NCBI RefSeq assembly: GCF_029379315.1
Contig: NZ_JAQYWQ010000024.1
Span: forward strand, 1-62,654
DNA length: 62,654 bases
Direction: 5' to 3'
Source of the DNA: Nostoc sp. S13
GTDB lineage: Bacteria; Cyanobacteriota; Cyanobacteriia; Cyanobacteriales; Nostocaceae
The notes beneath the pieces were generated by a model. The model had not been told where the DNA came from. It worked only from the letters and a program-made list of their open reading frames with translations, and ran no database searches. Both the position numbers and the translations under genes were made by a program. Numbering within the stretch: the stretch's first letter is position 1; the number at the start of each line of letters is the position of its first letter. Positions 36,378 to 45,122 of this stretch are shown piece by piece.

Positions 36378-37118
36378 ATGACTAGAGCCACTTTACCCGG
36401 TTCTCAGTTTCCCAATGGAAACTTGTGGAAAATACTGCCTTTAGCTGTGCTTTTATGTGCAACTTTTGTACTACCTGCGTTGGCACAAGAAAAAGAGAAA
36501 TTGTGGCGAACCCTTAGTGTCAGTGGTCGCGGAGTGGAAACAACTCCTGCAACCCTGGCACAAGTCAGTTTAGGAGTAGAGATTCAGGGGAAAACAGCCC
36601 AGGAAGTACAGCAAGAAGCCGCCCGGAGGTCATCTGCTGTAGTTGCGTTCTTAAAGAGCCAAAATGTCGAAAAATTACAAACTACTGGTATCAGTCTCAA
36701 CCCAGTTTACAGCTACACCAATAATGTGCAGAGGATTACAGGCTATGCTGCCAATAACACCGTCAGTTTTCGCATTCCTACCGAGCAATCCGGTACATTA
36801 TTGGATGATGCAGTGAAAGCGGGTGCAACACAAATTAACGGCATTAGTTTTGTTGCGAATGATGAAGCGATCGCTAGGGCGCAAAAACAAGCATTAAAAG
36901 AAGCCACCCAAGATGCCCAGCAGCAAGCTGATGCTGTTTTCAGTGCCTTGGGTTTAAAATCCAAAGAAATAGTGAGCATTCAAGTTAATAATGCGAGTCC
37001 ACCTCGACCACCCATGTTTTTACGGGCTGAGGCTGCCAAGTCAGCTGATGCTTCCACCCCTGTTATTGGTGGTGAACAGCAAGTAGAAGCATCGGTGACG
37101 TTGCAAATTAGTTATTAG
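36378..37118 (+). CDS. Secreted SIMPL-domain (DUF541) protein
   Basis: 246 residues from ATG 36378, which follows GAGGAG by about 12 bases; an upstream ATG-like frame to 36258 adds 40 residues without conservation. A signal peptide (LPLAVLLCATFVLPALA) with an A-x-A cleavage site puts it in the periplasm or envelope. The SIMPL domain follows: TLSVSGRGVETTPATLAQVSLGVE and many Gln/Ala-rich helices, with NGISFVANDEA and SVTLQISY at the end. The function of the family is largely unknown (oxidative-stress tolerance and porin-like oligomers were reported for relatives). Confidence 0.87.
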   Translation: MTRATLPGSQFPNGNLWKILPLAVLLCATFVLPALAQEKEKLWRTLSVSGRGVETTPATLAQVSLGVEIQGKTAQEVQQEAARRSSAVVAFLKSQNVEKLQTTGISLNPVYSYTNNVQRITGYAANNTVSFRIPTEQSGTLLDDAVKAGATQINGISFVANDEAIARAQKQALKEATQDAQQQADAVFSALGLKSKEIVSIQVNNASPPRPPMFLRAEAAKSADASTPVIGGEQQVEASVTLQISY

Positions 37119-37215
37119 TCATTTGTCATTAGTCCTCTCTTACAAAGTTCTGAGCGCCGGAAGCCGGCGCTCAGACTTTGCGCTTTGTCATTTGTGAGGG
37201 CAAAGGACTAATAAT

Positions 37216-37282
37216 CAATGCCCAATGCCCAATGCCCAATGCCCAATGCCCAATGCCCAATGCCCAATGCCCAATACCCAAT
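37216..37282. repeat. Heptad array (AATGCCC)n
   Basis: About nine tandem AATGCCC heptads with an AATACCC end, directly beyond the ssb stop codon (37282-37284 on the minus strand). It matches the STRR-type heptads of heterocystous cyanobacteria. Confidence 0.85.
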
Positions 37283-37644
37283 TAAAAATGTTCTGAAGAC
37301 ATATCACCTGCACCGCCCTCTCCATCTCGTTTAGAGCCTAATAAATCTAATTGATCTACTCTAATAATTGGTGTAGAACGGTTTGCTCCTGTTTGGCGAT
37401 CGCTCCATGTGTCAAACTTCAAGGAGCCTTTGATGCCAATTAGGCTTCCCTTGCGGACATAATTACCTGCTACCTCTGCCGTCTTATCCCATAATTCCAG
37501 CGTGAACCAGTCAGGTTCATCACTGTTGCGCGATCGTCTTTTTACAGCTAGTGTCAATCTACACTTAACACTACCAGATTCAAAATATTTTATATCAGGG
37601 TCGCTACCTACACGACCAACAAGGGTGACAATATTAATACTCAT
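37282..37644 (-). CDS. ssb: Single-stranded DNA-binding protein, short form
   Basis: 120 residues from the third codon of the ATG-rich start (MSINIVTLVGRVG), with AAGG eight bases upstream. The OB fold is clear: NIVTLVGRVGSDPDIKYFESG, WFTLELWDKTAEVAGNYVRKGSLIGIKGSLKFD. The protein lacks the long acidic linker and the DDDIPF tip of bacterial SSB and instead ends GDMSSEHF; the final Phe may do a similar docking job, but that is inference. It is short for a housekeeping SSB, yet cyanobacteria often have this compact form. Neighbours are mreB on one side and the SIMPL gene on the other. Confidence 0.88.
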   Translation of the reverse strand: MSINIVTLVGRVGSDPDIKYFESGSVKCRLTLAVKRRSRNSDEPDWFTLELWDKTAEVAGNYVRKGSLIGIKGSLKFDTWSDRQTGANRSTPIIRVDQLDLLGSKRDGEGGAGDMSSEHF

Positions 37645-37981
37645 GTGCATTACCTTTCAGTACAGGTGTACTCATTAATTCTGATTTTAATCATAGCGAA
37701 TTATGAAACACTTGAAAATAATGTGTTAAACAGTTAACAATATAGTTGAATTGAAAAATTATACATACTACTTGGAGAAACACATAAAAGTATACAGATA
37801 TACTTAGTTAACCAGAGAATATCAAAAAATAGAAAGCCTGATACCTAGTAAATATACCTGGCAATCATCTAAAAATGTAGTCTAGTTTACTCAACTCAGG
37901 ATACAAACTTCATCAAATCGAGCACGATTAACTCTTACCGTTGTAGTCAAGAAGTATCGCACATAGGGGGCTTAGAGACGC

Positions 37982-39025
37982 GTGGGTATTTTTAGGAACT
38001 TTCGCACATCATGGGATATGGGTATCGACCTCGGTACCGCTAACACTCTGGTTTATGTATCTGGTAAAGGTATTGTACTGCAAGAACCTTCTGTAGTTGC
38101 GATCGATGTCAACGAAAAGGTCGCGCTAGCAGTGGGAGAAGAAGCCAAAAAAATGCTCGGTCGCACACCCGGAAATGTGATTGCCCTCCGCCCCTTGCGT
38201 GATGGTGTAATTGCTGATTTCGATATAGCCGAGCTGATGCTGAAAAGCTTTATTCAGCGTGTAAATGAAGGCAGATCCCTAATCTTACCCCGGATTGTCA
38301 TTGGTATTCCCAGTGGTGTCACAGGAGTAGAAAGGCGAGCTGTGATGGATGCAGCTCATCAAGCAGGGGCAAGAAAAGTATATTTAATCGATGAACCGAT
38401 AGCTGCGGCAATTGGTGCAGGACTACCTGTTGCTGAACCGACTGGCAACATGATCATTGATATTGGTGGTGGCACAACAGAAGTTGCGGTGCTAAGTCTT
38501 CAGGGTACAGTAATCAGCGAATCAGTACGCATTGCTGGAGATGAACTGACTGAAGCGATCATTCAGTATATTAAGAAAGTTCATAACTTAGTCATTGGTG
38601 AACGTACTGCCGAAGACATCAAGATTCGGCTTGGTTCTGCCTATCCGACTAATGATGATAATGACGCCATGATGGAAGTCCGAGGCTTACACCTGCTTTC
38701 TGGTCTACCGCGAACTGTCACAATCAAAGCCCCAGAAATTCGTGAAAGCATGTTGGAACCACTATCAGTAATTATAGAAGCCGTGAAGCGGACACTGGAA
38801 CGCACACCTCCAGAACTGGCAGCAGACATTATTGACAGAGGTATTATGTTAGCTGGTGGCGGTGCTTTGCTCAAAGGCATAGATACCCTGATTAGCCATG
38901 AAACAGGGATTATTACTCACATTGCTGCCGATCCTTTGTGCTGTGTTGTGCTGGGAACAGGTCGTGTGTTAGAAAACTTCAAACAGTTGGAACGAGTTGT
39001 CACCGAAAGCTCTCGCAATATGTAG
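37982..39025 (+). CDS. mreB: Rod-shape protein MreB
   Basis: 347 residues from the GTG at 37982. An actin-like ATPase that organises lateral cell-wall synthesis. Actin-superfamily motifs are visible: MGIDLGTANTLVYV (phosphate 1), NMIIDIGGGTTEVAVLS (phosphate 2) and IMLAGGGALLKGIDTLI (adenosine). It heads the mreBCD cluster; in filamentous cyanobacteria loss of these genes rounds the cells but is often tolerated. The 331-bp AT-rich gap upstream (37651-37981) separates it from the divergent ssb gene and holds no gene. Confidence 0.95.
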   Translation: MGIFRNFRTSWDMGIDLGTANTLVYVSGKGIVLQEPSVVAIDVNEKVALAVGEEAKKMLGRTPGNVIALRPLRDGVIADFDIAELMLKSFIQRVNEGRSLILPRIVIGIPSGVTGVERRAVMDAAHQAGARKVYLIDEPIAAAIGAGLPVAEPTGNMIIDIGGGTTEVAVLSLQGTVISESVRIAGDELTEAIIQYIKKVHNLVIGERTAEDIKIRLGSAYPTNDDNDAMMEVRGLHLLSGLPRTVTIKAPEIRESMLEPLSVIIEAVKRTLERTPPELAADIIDRGIMLAGGGALLKGIDTLISHETGIITHIAADPLCCVVLGTGRVLENFKQLERVVTESSRNM

Positions 39026-39056
39026 CAAAAAAAAATATCATATTTGAGTTCTATTT

Positions 39057-39100
39057 AAGTTCTATTTGGGTTCTATATAAATAGAATCCAAGTAGAACTT
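39057..39100 (+). promoter_or_regulatory. Hairpin between mreB and mreC
   Basis: Twenty-base arms (39057-39076, 39081-39100) around a 4-nt ATAA loop. The only two mismatches are G-U pairs in RNA, so the stem is continuous. A threefold direct repeat (GTTCTATTT-type) overlaps the left arm. It probably tunes read-through or mRNA stability between mreB and mreC; no long U-run follows, so complete termination is unlikely. Confidence 0.6.
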
Positions 39101-39127
39101 AATTCGTATAAATATACATAGGTATAT

Positions 39128-39922
39128 ATGGTTACAATACGGCGTTGGTGGGATCGTAAAGGGTTACAAATCGGGTTGTTAGCTCTAGTAATTGGTAGTG
39201 CTTGGATATTGCGACAGACTCAAGGTGAGCTGGTGTTTGAAACATACCAGGCAATTACCCGTCCGTTAGAGATGTTGCAGCCAGGGCCAACTCCAGAAGA
39301 AGGTATTAGAGATGCCCGGATATTGGAATTGCAAACTCGGATAGTAGATTTGGAAACTCAAAAGACAAAGCTACAAGATTTATTAGGCTATGTGGAAAAA
39401 GAGCCACTGGCATCACGGCCAATTCCAGCACGGGTGATAGGACGTAGTGCTGACCAGTGGTGGCAACAAGTTACGCTGAATCGCGGGGCAAATGTGGGGA
39501 TTGGTGAAGGCTTCATAGTCAAGGCAGATGGCGGATTGGTGGGTCTGGTGGAGAGTGTAACTCCCAATACTAGCCGCGTCTTATTAATCAGTGACCTCAA
39601 TAGTCAAGTGGGTGTATCAGTTAGCCGCACGGCAGCTAAAGGCGTTTTACGAGGAGATTCTTCAGCAGAAGCTGTGCTGGAGTTTTATGAAAAAGTCCCA
39701 AATGTCAAAGTAGGAGATTTAATTTCCACATCTACTTATAGTCAGAAATTTCCCTCTGGCTTGGCAGTAGGACGAATTAAATCGCTAGATTTAAAGAAAC
39801 TTCCGGGATCAGTGGCGAAAATTGAGCTTTTTCCGCCAATCCGCTCTCTCGATTGGGTAGCTGTTTATCCAAAGCCAGAAAACCAAGAGTCGGAAAATCA
39901 AGTGCTGCAAAAGTCTAAGTAA
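39128..39922 (+). CDS. mreC: Rod-shape protein MreC
   Basis: 264 residues: a short cytoplasmic start, one membrane span (about 12-27, LQIGLLALVIGSAWIL), a coiled coil (about 55-85, ARILELQTRIVDLETQKTKL) and the beta-barrel domain PARVIGRSADQWWQQVTLNRGANVGIGEGFIV ... VLLISDLNSQVGVSVSR. MreC links MreB to the peptidoglycan synthases from the periplasmic side. The gene lies 102 bases after mreB, the gap being mostly a hairpin. Confidence 0.93.
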   Translation: MVTIRRWWDRKGLQIGLLALVIGSAWILRQTQGELVFETYQAITRPLEMLQPGPTPEEGIRDARILELQTRIVDLETQKTKLQDLLGYVEKEPLASRPIPARVIGRSADQWWQQVTLNRGANVGIGEGFIVKADGGLVGLVESVTPNTSRVLLISDLNSQVGVSVSRTAAKGVLRGDSSAEAVLEFYEKVPNVKVGDLISTSTYSQKFPSGLAVGRIKSLDLKKLPGSVAKIELFPPIRSLDWVAVYPKPENQESENQVLQKSK

Positions 39923-39948
39923 ATTCTCTCTTGAAAATCTATAGAAAA

Positions 39949-40587
39949 ATGAAGATTCCTGCATTTGGTAACAGCAGGCAGAGAAAGCCAGAATCGTCAG
40001 AGCGAAAATCGAAATTCCAAATCCAGCCGCTTTCTCGTTGGCATCCGGGTATACGTCAGTTGTTGGGTTGGATTGTGACGGTTGGATCTGTACTGTTATG
40101 TTTATTATTATTGCCAACCCGCTTCCCAGGTATGGAATTATTGGGAATTGGCCCTAATTGGCTGTTAATTTGGGTGGTAGCTTGGAGTGTGAAGCGCCCA
40201 GTGTTTTTTGGAGCATTCGCAGGTATAGTTGTGGGACTACTTCAAGATTCAATGACATCACCTAACCCTACTCATGCTCTCAGTTTAGGTATAGTGGGGA
40301 TTTTAACTAGTCTGCTCCAGAAACAGCGTTTTATCGAAGAAGATTTCATTTCGATTGCTGTAATTGTCTTTGTTATGGCAGTTTTGGCAGAAACTATTTT
40401 TGGCTTGCAATTAACTTTGATTGGCGACGATCGCAAACTAACAGATATTTGGACATATTACCAACGTGTCGCCCTAGCTTCTGCCATTCTTAGTAGTCTG
40501 TGGGCACCTGTAGTCTATTATCCCCTAAATCGTTGGTGGCAGAGGATGAAATCATTAGAGCAATTAGCAAAGGGAGTTAGGAGTTAA
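39949..40587 (+). CDS. mreD: Rod-shape protein MreD
   Basis: 212 residues from ATG 39949 (a TTG at 39931 is the alternative). After a basic head of about 40 residues come five or six hydrophobic segments (IVTVGSVLLCLLLLPTRF, NWLLIWVVAWSVK, FGAFAGIVVGLLQD, LSLGIVGILTSLL, ISIAVIVFVMAVLAETI), the MreD plan. It is a polytopic partner of MreC and of RodA/PBP2. It follows mreC by 26 bases, so the two are surely co-transcribed. Confidence 0.88.
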   Translation: MKIPAFGNSRQRKPESSERKSKFQIQPLSRWHPGIRQLLGWIVTVGSVLLCLLLLPTRFPGMELLGIGPNWLLIWVVAWSVKRPVFFGAFAGIVVGLLQDSMTSPNPTHALSLGIVGILTSLLQKQRFIEEDFISIAVIVFVMAVLAETIFGLQLTLIGDDRKLTDIWTYYQRVALASAILSSLWAPVVYYPLNRWWQRMKSLEQLAKGVRS

Positions 40588-40762
40588 GAAGGGGATAGGT
40601 TACAGGTGAGATTCAAGAAAATTATCCTGTGTATCCTAAATCTTTATGGAATTTGGGCAACCTCTGGCAATATAGATTTAAGCGACAGTGAATTAAACAA
40701 CACCCTATGATGGTAGTTGGTAGCATTCCTGTCTGATGCTTTCTTTTTTGCCTTAAAAAAAA

Positions 40763-40790
40763 TCAGGTAAGTCATCTCCTGATTACCTGA
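40763..40790. promoter_or_regulatory. Inverted repeat TCAGGTAA ... TTACCTGA
   Basis: Perfect 8-base arms (40763-40770, 40783-40790) with a 12-nt loop, about 50 bases upstream of the small basic ORF at 40839. It could be an operator or a weak hairpin after mreD. Confidence 0.4.
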
Positions 40791-40838
40791 CGGCAGAATG
40801 TGGAAGCTTTCACTGATTAACTTAGTTGGAGAACGCTG

Positions 40839-40928
40839 ATGTCTAAGGAAAGAAAAAGTAATAAAGAAGCTAAAAAACCTAAAAAAGATCCCAAAGACAA
40901 AAAGGAGAAACAAGAGCCAAGCAAATAG
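40839..40928 (+). CDS. Very small, lysine-rich protein
   Basis: 29 residues: MSKERKSNKEAKKP then KKDPKDKKEKQEPSK. About 45% Lys, no hydrophobic residue after the start Met except Ala. A good ribosome site (TTGGAG, seven bases before ATG) and a clear start and stop argue for a real gene, although such low-complexity frames can arise by chance. It might bind nucleic acid or be a ribosome-associated peptide; nothing shows which. I recall similar short KKPKKDPK-type frames annotated in other bacteria. Confidence 0.5.
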   Translation: MSKERKSNKEAKKPKKDPKDKKEKQEPSK

Positions 40929-41020
40929 GATGATTTAGGTTAGTCGGTGCGATATCTACGACGGGCTGTGACACTCGTGACGCTAAATGACTCGCTACCG
41001 CTATCGGTGACGCAACTGAA

Positions 41021-41515
41021 TCAAGCAGGAACAAACTCCAGCGAAACACCGTTCATGCAGTAGCGCTTACCAGTGGGTGCAGGCCCGTCATCAAAAACAT
41101 GACCCAGATGACCACCACAGCGACTACAATGTACTTCAGTTCTGGTCATAAACAACGACTTATCTACAGTTAGAGCGATCGCACCTTCAATTGGATTAAA
41201 AAAGCTGGGCCAACCAGTACCACTGTTAAATTTTGTATCAGATGTAAACAGTGGCTGTTCACACGCGGCACAAAAATAAGTACCATTCTCGTATTCTTTA
41301 TCCAGTGGGCTGGTGTGAGGGCGTTCAGTCCCATGCTTACGCAACACATTAAACTGTTCTGGCGTTAAAATCGTGCGCCACTCTGATTCTGGTTTAGTAA
41401 TTTCAAATCCACTCTGAGAAGTTGTCATAGCTTTTGACTCCCAATTGATATACCTTGATAACAATGCTGTGCCGACTATTACTGCACTAGCCTGTAAAAA
41501 ATAGCGTTTGTCCAT
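41021..41515 (-). CDS. msrB: Peptide-methionine (R)-S-oxide reductase, probably exported
   Basis: 164 residues. MsrB reduces R-methionine sulfoxide in proteins. The catalytic Cys is in RYCMNGVSLEF near the end; zinc is held by FCAACEQPLF and HCSRCGGHLGH; GTGWPSFFNPI is the substrate loop. The N-terminal 30 residues (RYFLQASAVIVGTALLS) look like a signal or anchor, so it may act outside the cytoplasmic membrane, where it would parallel the MsrP-like Mo enzyme at 7.2 kb. Single gene. Confidence 0.92.
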   Translation of the reverse strand: MDKRYFLQASAVIVGTALLSRYINWESKAMTTSQSGFEITKPESEWRTILTPEQFNVLRKHGTERPHTSPLDKEYENGTYFCAACEQPLFTSDTKFNSGTGWPSFFNPIEGAIALTVDKSLFMTRTEVHCSRCGGHLGHVFDDGPAPTGKRYCMNGVSLEFVPA

Positions 41516-41800
41516 ATATCTATTATTTTCTATTTTCCCCTTAACTGGCCAATCAACTCCAGTACGGGATTCACTACATCCATGAGTATAATCAGCGATC
41601 GCTCTGAATTAGCCCTGATAATCTCATTAAAATTAGCTAAGAAATAACAAAATACTGCACGGGAATCAGATCAACTTGACCTGATTTTGGACAGTACACC
41701 TGGATGTGTGTTACAGGTCGTGCATAGATGTAGGGGAAGTAGGGGAGCCATAGGTATCAACTTAAGCTGAAAGCCACTCTATAACGAGCTTTTAGAGATT

Positions 41801-41906
41801 GTCTCGTTCCCAGCCTCGGACTGGGAATGCCTATTAGAGGCTCCGCCTCAAGACTAGCGGCAGAGCCGCAATGAGCAGCATTTCCAGCCTCTGGCTGGAA
41901 ACGAGG
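41801..41906. repeat. Multi-hairpin dispersed repeat (GTCTCGTTCCC ... GGAAACGAGG)
   Basis: Four consecutive hairpins: 41805-41829, 41837-41849 (GAGGCTCCGCCTC), 41857-41869 (GCGGCAGAGCCGC) and 41881-41901. The outer ends CTCGTTCC and GGAAACGAG are nearly complementary. No ORF. Confidence 0.65.
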
Positions 41907-41959
41907 TTTGAAAAGGGTTTTGGCTTAAGTTGACACCAATGCAGGGAAACAGGGGGACA

Positions 41960-42130
41960 ATTGATGCCCAATGCCCAATACTTCTCTACGAGAGGCTACG
42001 CCAACGGCTTCTCTACGAGACGCTACGCGAACGCTCAGTACAAGTGCCCAATGCCCAATGCCCAATGCCCAATGCCCAATGCCCAATGCCCAATGCCCAA
42101 TACCCAATACCCAATACCCAATACCCAATT
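41960..42130. repeat. Heptad array plus GAGACGCTACGCGAACG-type repeats
   Basis: A short AATGCCC pair (41963-41978), two tandem variants of the TTCTCTACGAGA-[G/C]GCTACGC repeat (41981-42033), then about eleven heptads (42045-42129), first AATGCCC and then AATACCC. The homogenised blocks of each variant suggest local slippage. Confidence 0.8.
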
Positions 42131-42176
42131 TTTCCGATCGCCAGCTGATTGAACACGGCTCAATATACATTGGACT

Positions 42177-42270
42177 GATAGAAATACCGGAATTTTCTGA
42201 AAACTTCTTGCTTGATTAAGTAAAATGTGTGGTAGTTTAAGAACTATAAATAAAATACGGTATTTCTATC
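42177..42270. promoter_or_regulatory. 13-bp inverted repeat upstream of the sulfonate operon
   Basis: GATAGAAATACCG (42177-42189) and CGGTATTTCTATC (42258-42270) are perfect complements 68 bases apart, the right arm ending 31 bases before ssuD. It could be a pair of regulator half-sites for sulfur control, or the ends of a small element. Confidence 0.5.
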
Positions 42271-42300
42271 GGCTTATCGTAGTTTAAAAGGACAGGATTC

Positions 42301-43461
42301 ATGCAGCTACTATGGTTCATCCCAACCCACGGCGACGGACGTTACCTTGCAACTGCTACAGGCGGGCGGGCAGTAAGCTTTCCTTATCTGCGGCAGATAG
42401 CCCAAGCGGTAGATGACCTTGGTTATACAGGGGCATTGCTGCCTACGGGACGTTCTTGCGAAGATGCTTGGATTGTAGCGTCAACGCTGGTATCACTGAC
42501 GCGACAGATGCGTTTTTTGGTGGCGATTCGTCCTGGTTTGGTATCACCTGGGGTAGCAGCGCGGATGGCAGCGACCTTTGATCGCCTCTCTGGAGGACGC
42601 TTGCTAATTAATGTTGTTACCGGGGGCGATCCTGTGGAGTTGGCGGGAGATGGCTTGCATTTAAGTCACGATCAGCGCTATGAATTAACAGATGAATTTT
42701 TGACAGTGTGGCGAGCGATCGCTAGTGGTGAACAAGCTAATCTTCAGGGCGACTATCTCAACATTCAGGATGGGAAACTGCTGTTTCCACCCGTCCAGAA
42801 GCCATATCCGCCCTTGTGGTTTGGCGGTTCTTCTGGTGTTGCTCAAAAAATTGCTGCCAAGCATGTAGATGTCTATCTAACTTGGGGCGAACCACCGGCG
42901 CAAGTAGCCGAGAAGATTGCATCAGTTCGCAGACTTGCTTTATCAGAAGGGCGAACTTTGCGATTTGGGATTCGCTTACATGTGATTGTGCGCGAAACCG
43001 AGAGTCAAGCTTGGGATGCGGCGAATGACTTAATTCGGTATGTGGATGACGAAGCGATCGCAAAAGCCCAAAAAGCTTATGCCCGGATGGATTCAGAAGG
43101 ACAACGCCGTATGACCCAATTACATCACGGTAATCGTGAGGCATTAGAGATAAGCCCGAACCTGTGGGCGGGAGTTGGTTTGGTGCGGGGTGGTGCGGGA
43201 ACGGCCTTAGTAGGCGATCCTCAAACCGTAGCTGCCAGGATGTTGGAATACGCTTCTTTAGGTATTGAGTCCTTTATCCTTTCTGGCTATCCCCACCTAG
43301 AGGAAGCTTATCGAGTTGCAGAACTTCTATTTCCCCATTTGCCCTTAGAGAATCTGCCCGCAGTGGAAAAACAACATGTCTTAAGTCCATTTAGCGAGAT
43401 TGTGGCAAATGAAGATTTCCCTAAGCAACAGCATCAACAAAGAGCAACGTCCATATCCTAG
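42301..43461 (+). CDS. ssuD: FMNH2-dependent alkanesulfonate monooxygenase
   Basis: 386 residues, the usual SsuD length. It splits alkanesulfonates into aldehyde and sulfite with FMNH2 and O2, giving sulfur when sulfate is scarce. The luciferase-like TIM barrel is clear: [35 protein letters not shown] (with the Cys near the active site), [21 protein letters not shown] and [26 protein letters not shown]. The start fits memory of other SsuD proteins. It opens a three-gene unit with a carbonic-anhydrase-like gene and ssuE, but no ABC transporter (ssuABC) is adjacent. Confidence 0.93.
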   Translation: MQLLWFIPTHGDGRYLATATGGRAVSFPYLRQIAQAVDDLGYTGALLPTGRSCEDAWIVASTLVSLTRQMRFLVAIRPGLVSPGVAARMAATFDRLSGGRLLINVVTGGDPVELAGDGLHLSHDQRYELTDEFLTVWRAIASGEQANLQGDYLNIQDGKLLFPPVQKPYPPLWFGGSSGVAQKIAAKHVDVYLTWGEPPAQVAEKIASVRRLALSEGRTLRFGIRLHVIVRETESQAWDAANDLIRYVDDEAIAKAQKAYARMDSEGQRRMTQLHHGNREALEISPNLWAGVGLVRGGAGTALVGDPQTVAARMLEYASLGIESFILSGYPHLEEAYRVAELLFPHLPLENLPAVEKQHVLSPFSEIVANEDFPKQQHQQRATSIS

Positions 43462-43488
43462 TAATTAAGAACTAGTAGATTACCAGCC

Positions 43489-44127
43489 ATGTTGCACCAA
43501 CAAATTGACCAAAAAATCTCAGAAAAAGAAGCGTGGGCATTGCGTCGTCAGTTGAGGATACCTAACAATAAACGCTTGTGGGTGCTAGCTTGCATGGACG
43601 AACGTTTACCTGTGGAGAAAGCATTAGGAATTGGTGAAGGAGATGCTCATATTTTCCGTAATGCGGGTGGGTTAGTTACAGATGATGCTATTCGGTCAGC
43701 GATGTTAACTACACAGTTTTTTGGTACCAAAGAAATCATCGTTATTAATCATACCGAATGTGGCATGATGACAGCATCAGGAGATTTTCTCAGTGAGGTA
43801 TTGCGAAATCAAGGTATTGACGTGGATCAAGTTAGTGTAGATCCTGCTTTGCCAGAGTTGAAGCTACCAAAAGGCGTTTTTTCCAAGTGGATCAAAACGT
43901 TTACCGATGTGGATGAAATCTGCACACAGCAAGTGGAATTGCTGCGTAATTCTGCTTTAATTCCCCAAGATGTAGTTATTCATGGCTACATCTGGGAAGT
44001 AGAGAGTATGAGTTTGCGCCATCCCTACAAACGTCTGAGTGAGAAGGTTAACACAGCATCAGCTATGAAGACCAAAACCACGAAACATACTCAACCCGTT
44101 TTAGAAATTGGGAGTTTAATTGAATGA
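43489..44127 (+). CDS. Beta-carbonic anhydrase-like zinc enzyme (clade D type)
   Basis: 212 residues. Zinc ligands and the Asp-Arg dyad of beta-carbonic anhydrases are present: LACMDERLPVEKALGIGEGDAH (Cys, Asp, Arg) and HIFRNAGGLVTDDAIRS, then INHTECGMM (His and Cys). The short form, with the pattern of mycobacterial Rv1284, is the clade that also includes carbonyl sulfide hydrolase. It lies 27 bases after ssuD and overlaps ssuE by four bases, so it belongs to the sulfonate operon. It may hydrate CO2, or it may process a sulfur-containing analogue such as COS; the sequence alone cannot decide. Confidence 0.87.
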   Translation: MLHQQIDQKISEKEAWALRRQLRIPNNKRLWVLACMDERLPVEKALGIGEGDAHIFRNAGGLVTDDAIRSAMLTTQFFGTKEIIVINHTECGMMTASGDFLSEVLRNQGIDVDQVSVDPALPELKLPKGVFSKWIKTFTDVDEICTQQVELLRNSALIPQDVVIHGYIWEVESMSLRHPYKRLSEKVNTASAMKTKTTKHTQPVLEIGSLIE

Positions 44128-44690
44128 CTCATATTCTAGCGATCGCTGGTAGTCCAACCCACCCATCTAGAACCTATGGTGTTGTCGAATACACTGCCAA
44201 GCTTTTACAACAAGAAGGCTTGCATGTAGACATTATTTCAGTTCGGGATTTGCCTGCTGAAGATTTAATTTTTGGACGATACGACAGCCCTGCTTTAGAA
44301 CAGCCAAAAGCTTTATTAGCAAAGGCAGATGGTGTGATTATTGCCACCCCAATTTACAAAGCTGCTTATACAGGAGTGCTCAAAACATTTCTAGATTTGC
44401 TGCCACAAAAATCATTGACAGGTAAACCCGTATTACCAATTGCTCTTGGTGGGACGATCGCTCACTTATTGGCAATTGAATATGCCCTGAAACCTGTGTT
44501 ATCTGAATTAGGAGCGCGGCATATCCTAGCGACTATTTATGCGGTAGACAAACAAATTCAACGACAAGCTGATAACAGCGTTCTGTTAGATGAGGAAATT
44601 GAGCAAAGACTCAAAGATGTTCTCAAGGAATTTGTTAAAGCTGTAGAATATGATGCCGCAGCGCCTCAAGAATTGGTTCATGCCAATTAA
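44124..44690 (+). CDS. ssuE: NAD(P)H-dependent FMN reductase
   Basis: 188 residues. A flavodoxin-fold reductase that supplies FMNH2 to SsuD. The flavin-binding start ILAIAGSPTHPSRTYGVVEY and the mid-protein ADGVIIATPIYKAAYTGVLKTFLDLLPQ are typical of SsuE. Its start codon overlaps the stop of the carbonic-anhydrase-like gene (ATGA), so translation is probably coupled. A hairpin terminator follows. Confidence 0.93.
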   Translation: MTHILAIAGSPTHPSRTYGVVEYTAKLLQQEGLHVDIISVRDLPAEDLIFGRYDSPALEQPKALLAKADGVIIATPIYKAAYTGVLKTFLDLLPQKSLTGKPVLPIALGGTIAHLLAIEYALKPVLSELGARHILATIYAVDKQIQRQADNSVLLDEEIEQRLKDVLKEFVKAVEYDAAAPQELVHAN

Positions 44691-44718
44691 ATAATCAAGT
44701 TTATACCTCCGTTTGCTC

Positions 44719-44758
44719 GTAGCAGAAGGGTAATTTTTACCCATCTGCTACCTTTTTC
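44719..44758 (+). terminator. Terminator after ssuE
   Basis: GTAGCAGA-AGGGTAA pairs with TTACCC-ATCTGCTAC around a short T loop, followed by CTTTTTCT. It starts 29 bases after the ssuE stop codon. Confidence 0.8.
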
Positions 44759-44909
44759 TAAAAGTTAATTAGAGCAACATAAATTTATTGTCAATTACGG
44801 ATTAAGAGTCGAAGACTTCTTTTCGAGACAATCTTTCAAAGCTTCTTCTAGACTCGCTTTTACCTTAAGTTGACACCACAATGCACACATGTGCGCCCTT
44901 AGAATACCA

Positions 44910-45049
44910 ATTCAGTAATCCTGGAAGAAGCTCTCCCCCAACTCCTCTTTGTTGGCGTCAGCCTGGCGTTAGGTAAGCCCAGAGGGGAGTTTGGCTCCTA
45001 CTTCCCTGGTAGGGAAGGGGGCTGGGGGTTAAGTTTTTGATTACTGAAT
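44910..45049. repeat. MITE-like element, 140 bp, ATTCAGTAATC ends
   Basis: Perfect 11-bp terminal inverted repeats (44910-44920 and 45039-45049) enclose a C/T-rich to G/A-rich interior. No ORF. Confidence 0.7.
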
Positions 45050-45122
45050 CGATGCTCAAGCACGTGTTTCATTCCTAGACTTTGACACCAAAAATCTTTG
45101 GTATTCACTTTGAGAAGAATGT

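Noticed and set aside
41960..42130. Possible CRISPR array because of regularly spaced repeats
   Set aside because: The repeats are 7-bp tandem units without unique spacers.
41925..42219. Several overlapping ORFs of 63-82 residues with YPIPNTQ or [11 protein letters not shown] repeats
   Set aside because: They translate the heptad array in all frames and have no other coding signal.
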